A stretch of DNA of 64,000 nucleotides from NCBI RefSeq assembly GCF_023380225.1, contig NZ_CP093362.1, positions 1,178,001 through 1,242,000 of the forward strand, in the 5' to 3' direction. This DNA is from Apilactobacillus apisilvae (GTDB taxonomy: Bacteria; Bacillota; Bacilli; Lactobacillales; Lactobacillaceae). The notes under the pieces were generated by a model, which ran no database searches, was not told the origin of the DNA, and was given only the letters and a program-made list of their open reading frames with translations. Positions 46,361 to 54,942 of this stretch are shown here, in pieces (positions within the stretch are counted from its first letter, which is position 1; each line of letters begins with the position of its first letter). The position numbers and the translations under genes were made by a program.

Positions 46361-47053
46361 ATGGCACTTACAACTGCTGAAATGTATTTTTTGATTACTA
46401 GTAAATCAAAAGATAGTAGAGTAATGTTGAAGAACATTCGCTCACGCGCTTATTTGGTTGATAGCTGTTTAATTGATTTAGCAGCTGCCGGAGTTATTAC
46501 AATTGGCACAGATAACAAGATTCAGATTGGTAATGGGTTACCACATCAATTATACTTTTTGAATTCATTCATGGATTTAATTGAAAGAAATAAAGAAGAA
46601 GATATCGATACTGTTATCGCTAAATTACTACAGAATTTTAGTGTAATGAAACACACTTATATGGCACTAGGCGAACAATTTGCTGAATATGGACATGTTG
46701 TAGAAAAGAAAAAGGGACTTATCCATAAAGTTAGGACTTTTGTTCCTAAACACCAAACTAATCAAGAAATAATCGATGAAATATCTAATCAAATGCTAGG
46801 AACATCTCCAATGTCAGTTAATGTATTTTGCTTAACTGAGATTTTAAATGTTAGTCGCCAGTTGAAGTTATGCTTCCGTAATCGTGAACGTCGTGCGATT
46901 ATCAGTCGAATGAATAGACTTGAAGATCACGATGAGTATTTAAACATTCAAAATCTTATTCGTGATTTTGGTGATCATATGCAAAAGGTTACTAATTTAG
47001 TTGCTAAAGAAGCTCCTGCTTCTTATAATGCCAAATCACAAACAATCGTTTAA
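46361..47053 (+). CDS. GPP34-like (GOLPH3/Vps74-like) protein
   Basis: 230 residues from the ATG at 46361 (GGAGGC upstream; a reading from 46322 lacks a site). Mostly helical; LTTAEMYFLITSK at the start and a VDSCLIDLAAAGVITI segment resemble the N-terminal helical bundle of GPP34-fold proteins. Basic patches could bind acidic lipids. No enzyme motif. The family assignment is tentative. Confidence 0.5.
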   Translation: MALTTAEMYFLITSKSKDSRVMLKNIRSRAYLVDSCLIDLAAAGVITIGTDNKIQIGNGLPHQLYFLNSFMDLIERNKEEDIDTVIAKLLQNFSVMKHTYMALGEQFAEYGHVVEKKKGLIHKVRTFVPKHQTNQEIIDEISNQMLGTSPMSVNVFCLTEILNVSRQLKLCFRNRERRAIISRMNRLEDHDEYLNIQNLIRDFGDHMQKVTNLVAKEAPASYNAKSQTIV

Positions 47054-47086
47054 AAAAGATAAGCCAGATGGCTTATCTTTTTTTAC
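47052..47086. terminator. Bidirectional terminator
   Basis: Stem AAAAAGATAAGCC / GGCTTATCTTTTT with a 4-nt loop AGAT-type turn, between convergent genes. Confidence 0.85.
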
Positions 47087-47517
47087 TCAATCGCAATTAA
47101 ATTAACTTTATTAGTTCCTTTAATAACTGAAATTTTAGATAATAAATCATCAACTGAAATATTCATATGATTAATATCCAATGAGATAACAACATTTGCC
47201 ATATTGTTAATTGGAATATTTTGATTGATTGTCAGAATATTAGCATCAGCTTCTGAAATGTCATTGAGAACCTCTGATAAGATGCCACTTTTGTGATTTA
47301 AAAGAAATGAAATGACTGCTTTTCTCTGGTAATTTTTGTTTTCAGATTCATATACAAAATCTTTATATTTGTAATAACTAGCACGACTAATTCCAACCTT
47401 TTTAACTGCATCGCTAACGTTTTTTATAGCACCTTGATTTAATAAATTACGTGCTTTAATCACTTTTTCAAAAGTATCAGGTAGTAATGAATTATCTACA
47501 ATATAATATTTATTGAT
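47083..47517 (-). CDS. ACT-domain protein (PheB/UPF0735 family) with a non-AUG start
   Basis: About 144 residues if read from ATC at 47517. N-terminal part NKYYIVDNSLLPDTFEKVIKARNLL matches the usual start of this family; then an HTH-like NVSDAVKKVGISRASYYKYKD, and an ACT domain (about 65-144; HKSGILSEVLNDISEADANIL). The first ordinary start in frame is GTG 47463, which would delete the conserved first 18 residues. GAGG lies 8 nt before ATC 47517 and 5 nt before ATA 47520. A TAA closes the frame further upstream. ACT domains bind amino acids; a role in aromatic amino-acid control is inferred. Confidence 0.75.
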   Translation of the reverse strand: MNKYYIVDNSLLPDTFEKVIKARNLLNQGAIKNVSDAVKKVGISRASYYKYKDFVYESENKNYQRKAVISFLLNHKSGILSEVLNDISEADANILTINQNIPINNMANVVISLDINHMNISVDDLLSKISVIKGTNKVNLIAIE

Positions 47518-47579
47518 TATCTTCGCCTCGCTTTACTTAACTTAAGTGTTTTTATTCTATCACTATTAATAATCAAAAT

Positions 47580-47613
47580 AAAAAGGCAACTATCGTGTGA
47601 TAGTTGCCTTTAG
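47580..47613 (-). terminator. Terminator of the Apf-like gene
   Basis: Perfect stem AAAGGCAACTATC / GATAGTTGCCTTT with loop GTGT; on the minus strand a T run follows. Confidence 0.85.
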
Positions 47614-47624
47614 ATATTTAAATT

Positions 47625-47999
47625 TTAGTACCAATGGTGTGCTTGCCAGAAGTTTTTAGCGTTTGTCCAAGTACCATAACGATTTTTAACGTAACGGTTA
47701 GCAGTTAATTCTTGGTTTTTCTTTGAATGGTCACCATGTAAGTATCCAATACTTAATTGGAATTTACCATAACAAACACCATTTCTTGCGTAATATCTGT
47801 TTGTTGATTCATGAAATGAAATCCAACGTCTAGCTGATACTTGGTTCTTTGATAGACCCTTTTCAGCAACTGTTTGCCAGTTAGTAGCAGCTTGAGCATT
47901 GTTTTGATTGTTAGTTGCTAGGTTAAATGCAAATAATAATGCAAAAGTACCTAACGCGATGATTGTATATTTTACGATTGATTTCTTAATGCTATTCAA
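47625..47999 (-). CDS. Secreted Apf-like/transglycosylase-fold protein
   Basis: 124 residues starting at TTG 47999 with AAGGAGA about 10 nt upstream. Signal peptide (cleavage near AQAA, about residue 38). The mature domain has SARRWISFHESTNRYYARNG, CYGKFQLSIGYL and a C-terminal RYVKNRYGTWTNAKNFWQAHHWY. This is the compact lysozyme-like domain of lactobacillar aggregation-promoting factors and resuscitation-type muralytic proteins. The Glu in FHES is the presumed catalytic residue. Confidence 0.88.
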   Translation of the reverse strand: MNSIKKSIVKYTIIALGTFALLFAFNLATNNQNNAQAATNWQTVAEKGLSKNQVSARRWISFHESTNRYYARNGVCYGKFQLSIGYLHGDHSKKNQELTANRYVKNRYGTWTNAKNFWQAHHWY

Positions 48000-48160
48000 A
48001 ATAAATTTCTCCTTGTTTTAAATATCGATTTTATTTTTTTACGTTCGTTCTTATCTATATTTGTAACTATACCCGTTAAATGTATCAACAATATTATTGA
48101 ATAATTACAGTTATATTATTTAATATTACAACGCTGACATATTTCACTTATTCTATGTAT

Positions 48161-48196
48161 AAAAAAAGCCTGATATATTTTATATCAGACTTTTTG
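48161..48196 (-). terminator. katA terminator
   Basis: Stem AAAGCCTGATATA / TATATCAGACTTT (one mismatch) with A/T runs, just after the katA stop. Confidence 0.8.
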
Positions 48197-48213
48197 ATTC
48201 AATTAATTATGAA

Positions 48214-49659
48214 TTATTTTGTAATTTCATCCATGTCTAATCCCAATGCTTTAGCAACACGAGTACCATAATCATGATCAGCTTTATAGAACATCCGAGT
48301 TTCACGAACTTTATTATCATGGCTCTTAATTGTACCTAAAGTATTCTTTAAGGTTTCAATTAGACGATCTTTTTCATCATCGGAGTATACATTGTATAAA
48401 GCTCCAACTTGTGAATATGGATCATCATCGTAAGTCTTATAGTTACCAGCCTTACCTTCAACATCATATTGATGAATTTTAGCTGAATTATCTTCAACGG
48501 GGCCATTTTCACCATTTGGTTCATAATTGACGTCACCGTTTTGACTTTGCGCCATAAAGCCATCACGAGCATAGTTATGAACTTCGTTTCTTGGACGATT
48601 AATAGGTAACTTCTCATAGTTAGCACCCAAACGGTATCTTTCAGCATCTTTATATGCGAATAGACGGCCTTGTAGTAATTTATCCATTGATGGTTCAATA
48701 CCTGGTACCAAGTTTGAAGGAGCATAAGCTGCTTCTTCAACATCATCAAAATAGTTAGTAGGATTTTCGTTTAGTGTGAATTCACCAATTTCTTGTAGTG
48801 GGTAATCTTTGTGTGAAACAGTCTTAGTAACATCAAAGATATCGTATTTGTAATTTAAACCTTCTTCGTAAGGAATGATTTGAACACAAACTTTCCACTT
48901 TGGATAATCTCCTTTTTTAATACGATCGTATAAGTCTTGAATTAGATAGTCAGGATTTTCTGAAGCAGTCTTAACAGCTTGTTTTTCAGTCATGTTTTTG
49001 ACACCTTGTTCTGAGATAAAGTGATATTTAACCCAGCAAGGTTTGCCTTCTGCATTTACCCATTTGAAAGTATGTGAACCATAACCATTCATTGTTGCAT
49101 AACTGGCAGGATTACCACGGTCACCCATTAGGTATGTAACTTGATGTAGTGATTCAGGTGAATGTGACCAGAAATCCCATTGCATATCTTGTGATCTCAA
49201 ATGAGTAGCAGGATCACGTTTTTGTGAATGAATGAAGTCAGGGAATTTTAATGGATCATTAACAAAGAAAATAGGGGTATTGTTACCAACAATATCGTAG
49301 TTTCCTTCCTTAGTGTAAAATTTCATCGAAAATCCACGAACATCACGAAGTGTATCAGGATATCCTAATTCACCAGCAACTTCAGAGAATCTAATTGATA
49401 GTGGAGTCTCTTTACCTTCACCGTTAAATAAGTCAGCTTTAGTGTATTTACTCATATCACGAGTTAATGTGAATACACCTTTAGCACCAGCACCCTTAGC
49501 ATGAACAACACGTTCAGGGATACGTTCACGGTTGAAATGAGCTAATTTTTCAACTAGTTGATAATCTTGTAATAAAACAGGGCCACGATTGCCAGCAGTT
49601 AATGAATGATTATTATCTGCCCAAGCTTGACCTTCATCTGTAGTTAATTTATCAGACAT
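48214..49659 (-). CDS. katA: Haem catalase
   Basis: 481 residues, a small-subunit monofunctional catalase. The distal site includes the His in RVVHAKGAGAKGVF and the Asn in IVGNNTPIFFVND; the proximal haem ligand Tyr lies in RLFAYKDAERYRLG. It splits H2O2 to water and oxygen. Lactobacilli do not make haem, so activity should depend on outside haem, as known for other katA-bearing lactobacilli. AGGAGG precedes the ATG. Single-gene unit. Confidence 0.96.
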   Translation of the reverse strand: MSDKLTTDEGQAWADNNHSLTAGNRGPVLLQDYQLVEKLAHFNRERIPERVVHAKGAGAKGVFTLTRDMSKYTKADLFNGEGKETPLSIRFSEVAGELGYPDTLRDVRGFSMKFYTKEGNYDIVGNNTPIFFVNDPLKFPDFIHSQKRDPATHLRSQDMQWDFWSHSPESLHQVTYLMGDRGNPASYATMNGYGSHTFKWVNAEGKPCWVKYHFISEQGVKNMTEKQAVKTASENPDYLIQDLYDRIKKGDYPKWKVCVQIIPYEEGLNYKYDIFDVTKTVSHKDYPLQEIGEFTLNENPTNYFDDVEEAAYAPSNLVPGIEPSMDKLLQGRLFAYKDAERYRLGANYEKLPINRPRNEVHNYARDGFMAQSQNGDVNYEPNGENGPVEDNSAKIHQYDVEGKAGNYKTYDDDPYSQVGALYNVYSDDEKDRLIETLKNTLGTIKSHDNKVRETRMFYKADHDYGTRVAKALGLDMDEITK

Positions 49660-49741
49660 AGAAAAATTCCTCCTTAGATTTATTATTCAAATCAATATTA
49701 ATATAATTTAAAATTTAAATATAATAAGTTGCTCAAAAATT

Positions 49742-49803
49742 ATTGACAATTTTATTTTTATGATTAGAATATTAAATAGATTAATGAGTGAGTATTCACT
49801 CAT
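49742..49803 (+). promoter_or_regulatory. Promoter and TetR operator of the ABC-2 exporter operon
   Basis: TTGACA (49742-49747), 16 bp, TAGAAT (49764-49769). Downstream lies the inverted repeat AATGAGTGA / TCACTCATT (49782-49790 and 49795-49803) with a 4-bp centre, overlapping the start region. The TetR gene at the end of the operon is the likely ligand-responsive repressor. Confidence 0.8.
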
Positions 49804-49822
49804 TGAAAAGGGGAGAAATATA

Positions 49823-50542
49823 ATGAAAAATGTTATTTTGCTAGAAAATGTAAAAAAATCATTTGGTAATCAACAAGTTTTGCGTGGCGTTAATTTACAT
49901 GTTGAACCAGGCAAAATTGTTGGTCTAATTGGGCCCTCTGGGTCAGGAAAGTCCACTGTTATTAAAACTACTTTAGGAATGGAAGTTTCTGATGCTGGTT
50001 CCGCCGAAGTCTTTGGTAGAAAGTTACCTAATCGTAAATTGTTGAGCGATATTGGATATATGGCACAGTCAGATGCTTTATATACATCATTATCAGGTTA
50101 CACTAACTTAGACTTTTTTGCTTCAATGAAAGGAATTAAAAAGCAGAATCGTAAATCAGAAATTAATCGGGTTGCTAAAGTTGTTAATTTAGAAAATGAT
50201 TTGAGTAAACCAGTAGGTGGTTATTCTGGAGGAATGATGCGAAGATTATCATTAGCAATTGCATTGTTAGATAATCCACAATTGTTAGTTCTAGATGAAC
50301 CCACTGTTGGAATTGATCCAGCATTGAGACTACAAATTTGGGATGAACTAAGAAAATTATCATCTAACGGTTCTAGTATTTTGATTACAACTCATGTTAT
50401 GGATGAAGCTGAAAAAGTTGATGAAGTTGCTCTGTTACTTGAGGGAAAAGTGATGGATTATGATACCCCAACTGAGCTAAAAGCTAAGTATAATGTTAAA
50501 TCAGTTGAGGATGCATTCTTGAAAGCAGAAGGTGAACTATAA
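49823..50542 (+). CDS. ABC-2-type exporter ATP-binding protein
   Basis: 239 residues from the ATG at 49823 (GGGGAG 8-9 nt upstream; a longer frame from 49760 would run through the operator). Walker [10 protein letters not shown] (about 37-45), signature YSGGMMRR, Walker B LLVLDEPTVGID, H-loop ITTHVMDEAE. It pairs with the permease that starts at its stop (TAATG overlap). The DrrA-like motif set suggests export of drugs or amphiphiles. Confidence 0.93.
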   Translation: MKNVILLENVKKSFGNQQVLRGVNLHVEPGKIVGLIGPSGSGKSTVIKTTLGMEVSDAGSAEVFGRKLPNRKLLSDIGYMAQSDALYTSLSGYTNLDFFASMKGIKKQNRKSEINRVAKVVNLENDLSKPVGGYSGGMMRRLSLAIALLDNPQLLVLDEPTVGIDPALRLQIWDELRKLSSNGSSILITTHVMDEAEKVDEVALLLEGKVMDYDTPTELKAKYNVKSVEDAFLKAEGEL

Positions 50543-51672
50543 TGAGTAGAATAAATGAAATTGGTATCAGACTATTTAAAGAATTATTAAAAGACAAAAG
50601 AACGCTAGCAATGATATTTTTAGCTCCTATTTTAATTATGTGGTTAATGAGTTTAGTGTTTAATTCTAATAATTCCACAAATGTTAACTTAGGAACCATT
50701 GGGGTTAATGGTGGGATTAGAACTGAACTTAAAGATGTTAAAAATGTAAAGGTTCATAATTATGATAATGTTAATGCAGCTAAAAAAGCGATGAAAAATG
50801 GTAAAGTGGATGCTTATATCCATCAAAATAGTAATCGACTAGATGTAACTTATTCTAATACTGATTCTAGTAAAACTAGTTTAGCTAAAATGGGATTGCA
50901 AAGTAGTGTTACTAGTAATACGATGAAGAACTTATCTAATAAGGTAAAACAACTATCAATTACTAATCAGAAATTACAAATGAGTCAAACTAGTGTTCCT
51001 TCCAATGCACAAAGAACACAATCATCAGCCCTAAAAGTGCACAATCATTATGTTTATGGAGATTCTAATACAAATTATTTCAGTACACTTGTACCAATTT
51101 TAATGGCATTCTTTGTATTCTTATTTGTCTTTCTTATTTCAGGAATGGCATTGTTAAAAGAAAGAACTACGGGGACATTAGATCGTGTTTTAGCTACTCC
51201 TGTCAAAAGATCAGAAATTATTTTAGGATATTTGGAAGCATACGGAGTTTTATCAATATTACAAACAATAGTGATTGTCTTAGTTACTGTTTGGTTATTG
51301 AATATTGAAATTATTGGTAGTATCTTTAGTGTTATTGTGATTAATGTTTTGGTTGCTCTAGTTGCTTTAACTGCTGGATTATTAGTATCAACTTTAGCAA
51401 AATCTGAATTCCAAATGGTACAATTTATTCCAGTAGTTGCAGTTCCACAAATTTTCTTCTCAGGAATTATTCCATTTGATTCATTGCCTAACTGGTTAAA
51501 TGTAGTGTCACATATTTTACCATTAAGATATGCTACTGATGCTCAATCTGCTATTGTATTTAGTGGTAAAGGACTATCAGATGTTTGGGTAGATATTATT
51601 GTACTAATAGTTTTTGCAATAGTGCTAACAATTCTAAATGTGATGGGACTAAAACGTTATAGAAAAGTATAA
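50542..51672 (+). CDS. ABC-2-type exporter permease
   Basis: 376 residues. One N-terminal helix (about 22-40), a large extracytoplasmic domain (about 45-175) with many Asn/Ser, then five helices with the ABC-2 motif LLKERTTGTLDRVLATPVKRSEIILGY near 215-240. YhgE/DrrB-like arrangement. Works with the ATPase in front; starts 1 nt inside its stop. Confidence 0.92.
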   Translation: MSRINEIGIRLFKELLKDKRTLAMIFLAPILIMWLMSLVFNSNNSTNVNLGTIGVNGGIRTELKDVKNVKVHNYDNVNAAKKAMKNGKVDAYIHQNSNRLDVTYSNTDSSKTSLAKMGLQSSVTSNTMKNLSNKVKQLSITNQKLQMSQTSVPSNAQRTQSSALKVHNHYVYGDSNTNYFSTLVPILMAFFVFLFVFLISGMALLKERTTGTLDRVLATPVKRSEIILGYLEAYGVLSILQTIVIVLVTVWLLNIEIIGSIFSVIVINVLVALVALTAGLLVSTLAKSEFQMVQFIPVVAVPQIFFSGIIPFDSLPNWLNVVSHILPLRYATDAQSAIVFSGKGLSDVWVDIIVLIVFAIVLTILNVMGLKRYRKV

Positions 51673-51685
51673 AGGGGATTTTTAT

Positions 51686-52333
51686 ATGCAGCTTACGGAT
51701 ATTAATACCTTATTATCAAAAAGTTTAGATGAAGAGTCTTTAACTGATAAACAAAAATCGGTATTACAGGCTAGTATTAAATTATTTGCTGAAAAAGGTT
51801 ATGCTGAAACTAAAACTGCTGATATTGCAAAGAAAGCAGGAGTAGCAGAAGGAACCGTTTATAAACATTTTAAGACCAAAGAAAATATTTTGAACGCTAT
51901 ATTGATACCTTTTATTCAAGGTGTTGTACCCAAAGTTGCTAGTGAATTCTCTGCAGAAGTAAATCAAGTTCATTTTGATAGTTTAAAGGATTTTTTAAAC
52001 TATATTATTCGTGATCGTTTAAACTTTGCTGTTAAAAATCAATTTATCGCAAAAGTATTTTTGCAAGAGATAATACAAAAGAAAAAATTGGCAGTAGAGT
52101 TATTAACTATTGTAAAGAGTAGATTATCAAAAAGTATTACCCCTGTTTTGGAAAATTTAAAATCTAAAAATGAGTTGGTTGATATATCAACTGAAAAATT
52201 TCTACAATATTTATTTTCTATATTAATGGGATATATGGTACCTTTTATTATTAAAAATGATTATCAAAATTTAAACATTAATAAAATAACTGAGGATGCA
52301 ACTAATTTTTTGATGAATGGGATGCATCCATAA
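51686..52333 (+). CDS. TetR-family regulator of the ABC-2 exporter
   Basis: 215 residues. HTH at about 22-68 (KQKSVLQASIKLFAEKGYAETKTADIAKKAGVAEGTVYKHFKTKENIL), then a helical ligand domain. Last gene of the operon, 13 nt after the permease. It probably represses the operon through the palindrome at 49782-49803 and is released by the exported compound. Confidence 0.92.
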   Translation: MQLTDINTLLSKSLDEESLTDKQKSVLQASIKLFAEKGYAETKTADIAKKAGVAEGTVYKHFKTKENILNAILIPFIQGVVPKVASEFSAEVNQVHFDSLKDFLNYIIRDRLNFAVKNQFIAKVFLQEIIQKKKLAVELLTIVKSRLSKSITPVLENLKSKNELVDISTEKFLQYLFSILMGYMVPFIIKNDYQNLNINKITEDATNFLMNGMHP

Positions 52334-52364
52334 AAAGACAGAGATTTAATCTCTGCCTTTTTTG
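52332..52364 (+). terminator. Rho-independent terminator
   Basis: Stem CAGAGATT / AATCTCTG with a T6 tail after the tetR stop. Confidence 0.75.
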
Positions 52365-52599
52365 CTTTTTACGATTATAAAAATTACTGGTATAATCAAA
52401 ATGATATATTCAAGTACGATTAATTACGAACTATAATGTTGATTATATTTTAATAGTTTGTGAAATAAATTTAAGTGTTATTTCACAAACTATTATTAAT
52501 AATAACTAAACAAATTAATTATAGTTATTATAGAACTTTAAATTTGTATAAAAGTTGGTATAACGGCTTTTATATCTATAATTCATAGCTTTTACCTTA
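52365..52599. other. AT-rich intergenic region left of the DnaA boxes
   Basis: No gene. It holds a palindrome-like pair TTTGTGAAATAA... / TTATTTCACAAACT (around 52457-52492), which can form a hairpin of about 13 bp. Otherwise only AT-rich DNA. Confidence 0.4.
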
Positions 52600-52741
52600 T
52601 TACCCACAGACCTGTGGATAACTCTGTGGATAAAAAAGTTACACATAAAAAATTATACATTGAAATGTTAATTTGACAATGATTATAAGTTGTTACACAA
52701 AAAATAAGTACTAATCAGCTTGTGGATAACTCTGTGGAAAA
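52600..52741. promoter_or_regulatory. Cluster of DnaA boxes upstream of rlmH
   Basis: Perfect TGTGGATAA at 52613-52621, 52625-52633 and 52721-52729; one-mismatch boxes TTACCCACA at 52600-52608 and TGTGGAAAA at 52733-52741. Four share one orientation and the first is inverted. AT-rich DNA lies around them. No dnaA, dnaN or rpmH is in the window, so this is a DnaA-binding cluster, not a proven origin. Confidence 0.85.
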
Positions 52742-52834
52742 GATTGACATTTTTAATATCATATCGGTTGTGTTTTTATGATATTTTAAACACAAAATAT
52801 GGTGTAAATATTTTTTGAAAGGAAAATTTCACAA

Positions 52835-53314
52835 ATGAATATTAAGCTAGTTGTTGTCGGAAAATTAAAAGAAAAGTACTTTAAAGCTGGAATTGCTGAG
52901 TATGCAAAGCGTTTATCACGTTTTTGTAAATTTCGGATTATTGAGGTTCCAGATGAGAAAGCGCCGGAATCCCTTAGCCAGTCTCAAATGGATAATGTGA
53001 TGGAAAAAGAAGGTAGTCGTATCTTATCAAAAATATCTGATCGAGAATATGTATATGCATTGGCTATTTTGGGTAATGAACGAACATCAGAAGACTTTGC
53101 TAAAGAATTAGATAAACTTACTACATATGGTAACTCTGATATAACTTTTGTGATTGGCGGATCATTGGGACTTTCTTCTGATGTATTGAAACGTGCAGAT
53201 ACACAAATTTCTTTTGGTAAATTTACTCTGCCACATCAACTAATGCGTTTGGTTTTGACTGAACAAGTTTATCGGGCATTTATGATTAATGAAGGTAGTC
53301 CTTATCATAAATGA
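52835..53314 (+). CDS. rlmH: 23S rRNA (pseudouridine1915-N3)-methyltransferase
   Basis: 159 residues, the standard RlmH/OrfX length. It uses SAM to methylate pseudouridine 1915 of 23S rRNA on the assembled ribosome. SPOUT-fold marks: [20 protein letters not shown], the [21 protein letters not shown]-binding loop, [20 protein letters not shown] and the terminal YHK. In many Firmicutes this gene lies near the chromosome origin, in keeping with the DnaA boxes upstream. Confidence 0.97.
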   Translation: MNIKLVVVGKLKEKYFKAGIAEYAKRLSRFCKFRIIEVPDEKAPESLSQSQMDNVMEKEGSRILSKISDREYVYALAILGNERTSEDFAKELDKLTTYGNSDITFVIGGSLGLSSDVLKRADTQISFGKFTLPHQLMRLVLTEQVYRAFMINEGSPYHK

Positions 53315-53357
53315 TGAAGTTATTATAATACAGAAGGCAAAAATAATAGAACAAACA

Positions 53358-53402
53358 AAAAATCCCAGCATCTTTTAATTTTAGATGCTGGAATTTTTTT
53401 AT
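53358..53402. terminator. Bidirectional terminator
   Basis: Stem CCAGCATCT / AGATGCTGG extended by A/T pairs, T runs both ways, between rlmH and the convergent three-gene unit. Confidence 0.85.
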
Positions 53403-53837
53403 TTACTTATATCTTGTTGGGTTATTATAAATGCTCATTTCTTTTTCTGACATTTTCCAAGTTACATTTGGTAATTTGTTTACCAAGAAAACTTTGGATC
53501 CCTTATTATCAGCAGTAATATATCCAGTATTGGAATAAACTTTGACTTTCATACTAGCATTGGGATGGGTTTGGGATAATTCATAAGTATAAGATAACTT
53601 TGAACCACTAGGCAATTTGGCACTTTTATTGTTTCCACCAACATATCCAGCCTTATCTCCAAAATCATCTGACATATACTTGATTAAATCCTTATTTTGA
53701 GTATTTAAAACCATTTGACCATTTTCATCATAAGCTTTTACAAAGTTTTTTCGTTGGGCTTTATCTTGAGCACTTGTATAGTGAAAATATCCAACAACAC
53801 CAACGACAACTAATATTAGGAAAATTAATTTTTTCAT
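53403..53837 (-). CDS. Small membrane-anchored extracytoplasmic protein
   Basis: 144 residues. N-terminal hydrophobic anchor (about 3-18), then a soluble domain with KLSYTYELSQTHPNASMKVKVYSNTGYI. No recognised family or active site. Its start overlaps the stop of the upstream membrane protein by 4 bp. Last gene of a three-gene unit with two related membrane proteins. Confidence 0.65.
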   Translation of the reverse strand: MKKLIFLILVVVGVVGYFHYTSAQDKAQRKNFVKAYDENGQMVLNTQNKDLIKYMSDDFGDKAGYVGGNNKSAKLPSGSKLSYTYELSQTHPNASMKVKVYSNTGYITADNKGSKVFLVNKLPNVTWKMSEKEMSIYNNPTRYK

Positions 53838-54325
53838 TTATGACCAACCTTATTTCGACAGTATTTTATTATATATGGGAACGTTAACCAAAGACAAGCT
53901 AGATATGGAATGACTTTTCCATATGACAAAGCATGGGGAACATTTGAATTCATCAATCGTAAAACCATAGCAATTACATTAAAGGCAAATACGATAACTA
54001 AGTATATATTAAAATATTTAATATTATTTTTTATTTTAATTTTATTATTCAGATTTCTGAAAACGCTTAATACTGATATTATTAACATAATTATTGAAAA
54101 TAAACACACTAATACAATAATTGATGAAAGAATACTTATTGTTATATGTTTTTCTTTAATTAATCCACTATTTGTCATGAATGAAATCAAATTTTCATTA
54201 TCGATCCCCATTAATTTATATCCAAAATACATTAAACATGAAAAAAATACAATTAGAAAACTAATCGAAAATATTACAACTAATATGTATAAAATTATTT
54301 TGAATATTTTAATAATTGTTTTCAA
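53834..54325 (-). CDS. Four-helix membrane protein, paralogue B
   Basis: 163 residues starting at TTG 54325 (GAGGAAG upstream). Four predicted transmembrane helices (about 10-37, 62-87, 105-122, 135-152). Same layout as the upstream neighbour: aromatic N-terminal helix, NSGLIKEKHITISI, then NVPHALSYGKVIPY before the last helix. It overlaps the next gene by 4 bp. Confidence 0.65.
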   Translation of the reverse strand: MKTIIKIFKIILYILVVIFSISFLIVFFSCLMYFGYKLMGIDNENLISFMTNSGLIKEKHITISILSSIIVLVCLFSIIMLIISVLSVFRNLNNKIKIKNNIKYFNIYLVIVFAFNVIAMVLRLMNSNVPHALSYGKVIPYLACLWLTFPYIIKYCRNKVGHK

Positions 54326-54327
54326 GT

Positions 54328-54828
54328 TTATTCTTCCTCTTTTATATTTTTGTTACTTAAGTAAGTTATTAATAAAATACTAAGCCAAATAAAGATGCCT
54401 AGTGGAATTAAATTACCGTTAGGAAGTGCTAGTGGGACTTCTTTATAAGAATTTCTAATGTACATTGCTAAGCAATTTAATAAAATTAAAATGGCAAACG
54501 AGCAATTAAATTTAACTTTGCTTAATACATCAACGGTTTTTATTTCAGCTTTTTTCAGAATTTCAATCATATATGAATCCGTAAAGACACACATCATTAA
54601 AATTGATGAAATAATAATGGCTGAAATAATATTTATTGAAATGTTATTATCGACAATTAATCCAGCAGTTTTTAAAAAATTATAAACTATTCCACTTAGA
54701 ATATGTCCAGTTAAAATTTGGAAACAGAAGTATGCTAAATATGCAAAAAATACAGTAAAAAATAAAATATATGCCGGAATAATTAATATGTATCCCATAT
54801 TTTTTAAAATGTTATTTAAAAATTTCAT
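54328..54828 (-). CDS. Four-helix membrane protein, paralogue A
   Basis: 166 residues, four helices. Aligns with the next gene: KTAGLIVDNNISINI matches NSGLIKEKHITISI, and VPLALPNGNLIPL matches VPHALSYGKVIPY. First gene of a tight three-gene unit, so the two membrane proteins may pair. Function unknown. Confidence 0.65.
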   Translation of the reverse strand: MKFLNNILKNMGYILIIPAYILFFTVFFAYLAYFCFQILTGHILSGIVYNFLKTAGLIVDNNISINIISAIIISSILMMCVFTDSYMIEILKKAEIKTVDVLSKVKFNCSFAILILLNCLAMYIRNSYKEVPLALPNGNLIPLGIFIWLSILLITYLSNKNIKEEE

Positions 54829-54901
54829 TATTGTCAGTTTCCCTCAATTAAACAATATATATACTATAATTGTAATTCATTATTCATATACATAACAATA
54901 A

Positions 54902-54933
54902 AAAAGGATGTTAGAATAATCCAACATCCTTAA
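54902..54933 (-). terminator. Terminator of the fructokinase-like gene
   Basis: Stem AAGGATGTT / AACATCCTT with a T6 run on the minus strand. Confidence 0.8.
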
Positions 54934-54942
54934 AATTTAAAA

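Noticed and set aside
48360-48749. Minus-strand 129-codon frame within katA
   Set aside because: Shadow frame in a conserved catalase gene; Met/Lys/Ile-biased with no ribosome site.
52600-52741. Chromosomal oriC
   Set aside because: The box cluster is real, but dnaA, dnaN and rpmH are not in the window. I report it as a DnaA-binding cluster only.
53910-54383. Plus-strand 157-codon frame
   Set aside because: It lies fully across the two minus-strand membrane genes, has no ribosome site, and its hydrophobicity mirrors the complementary helices.
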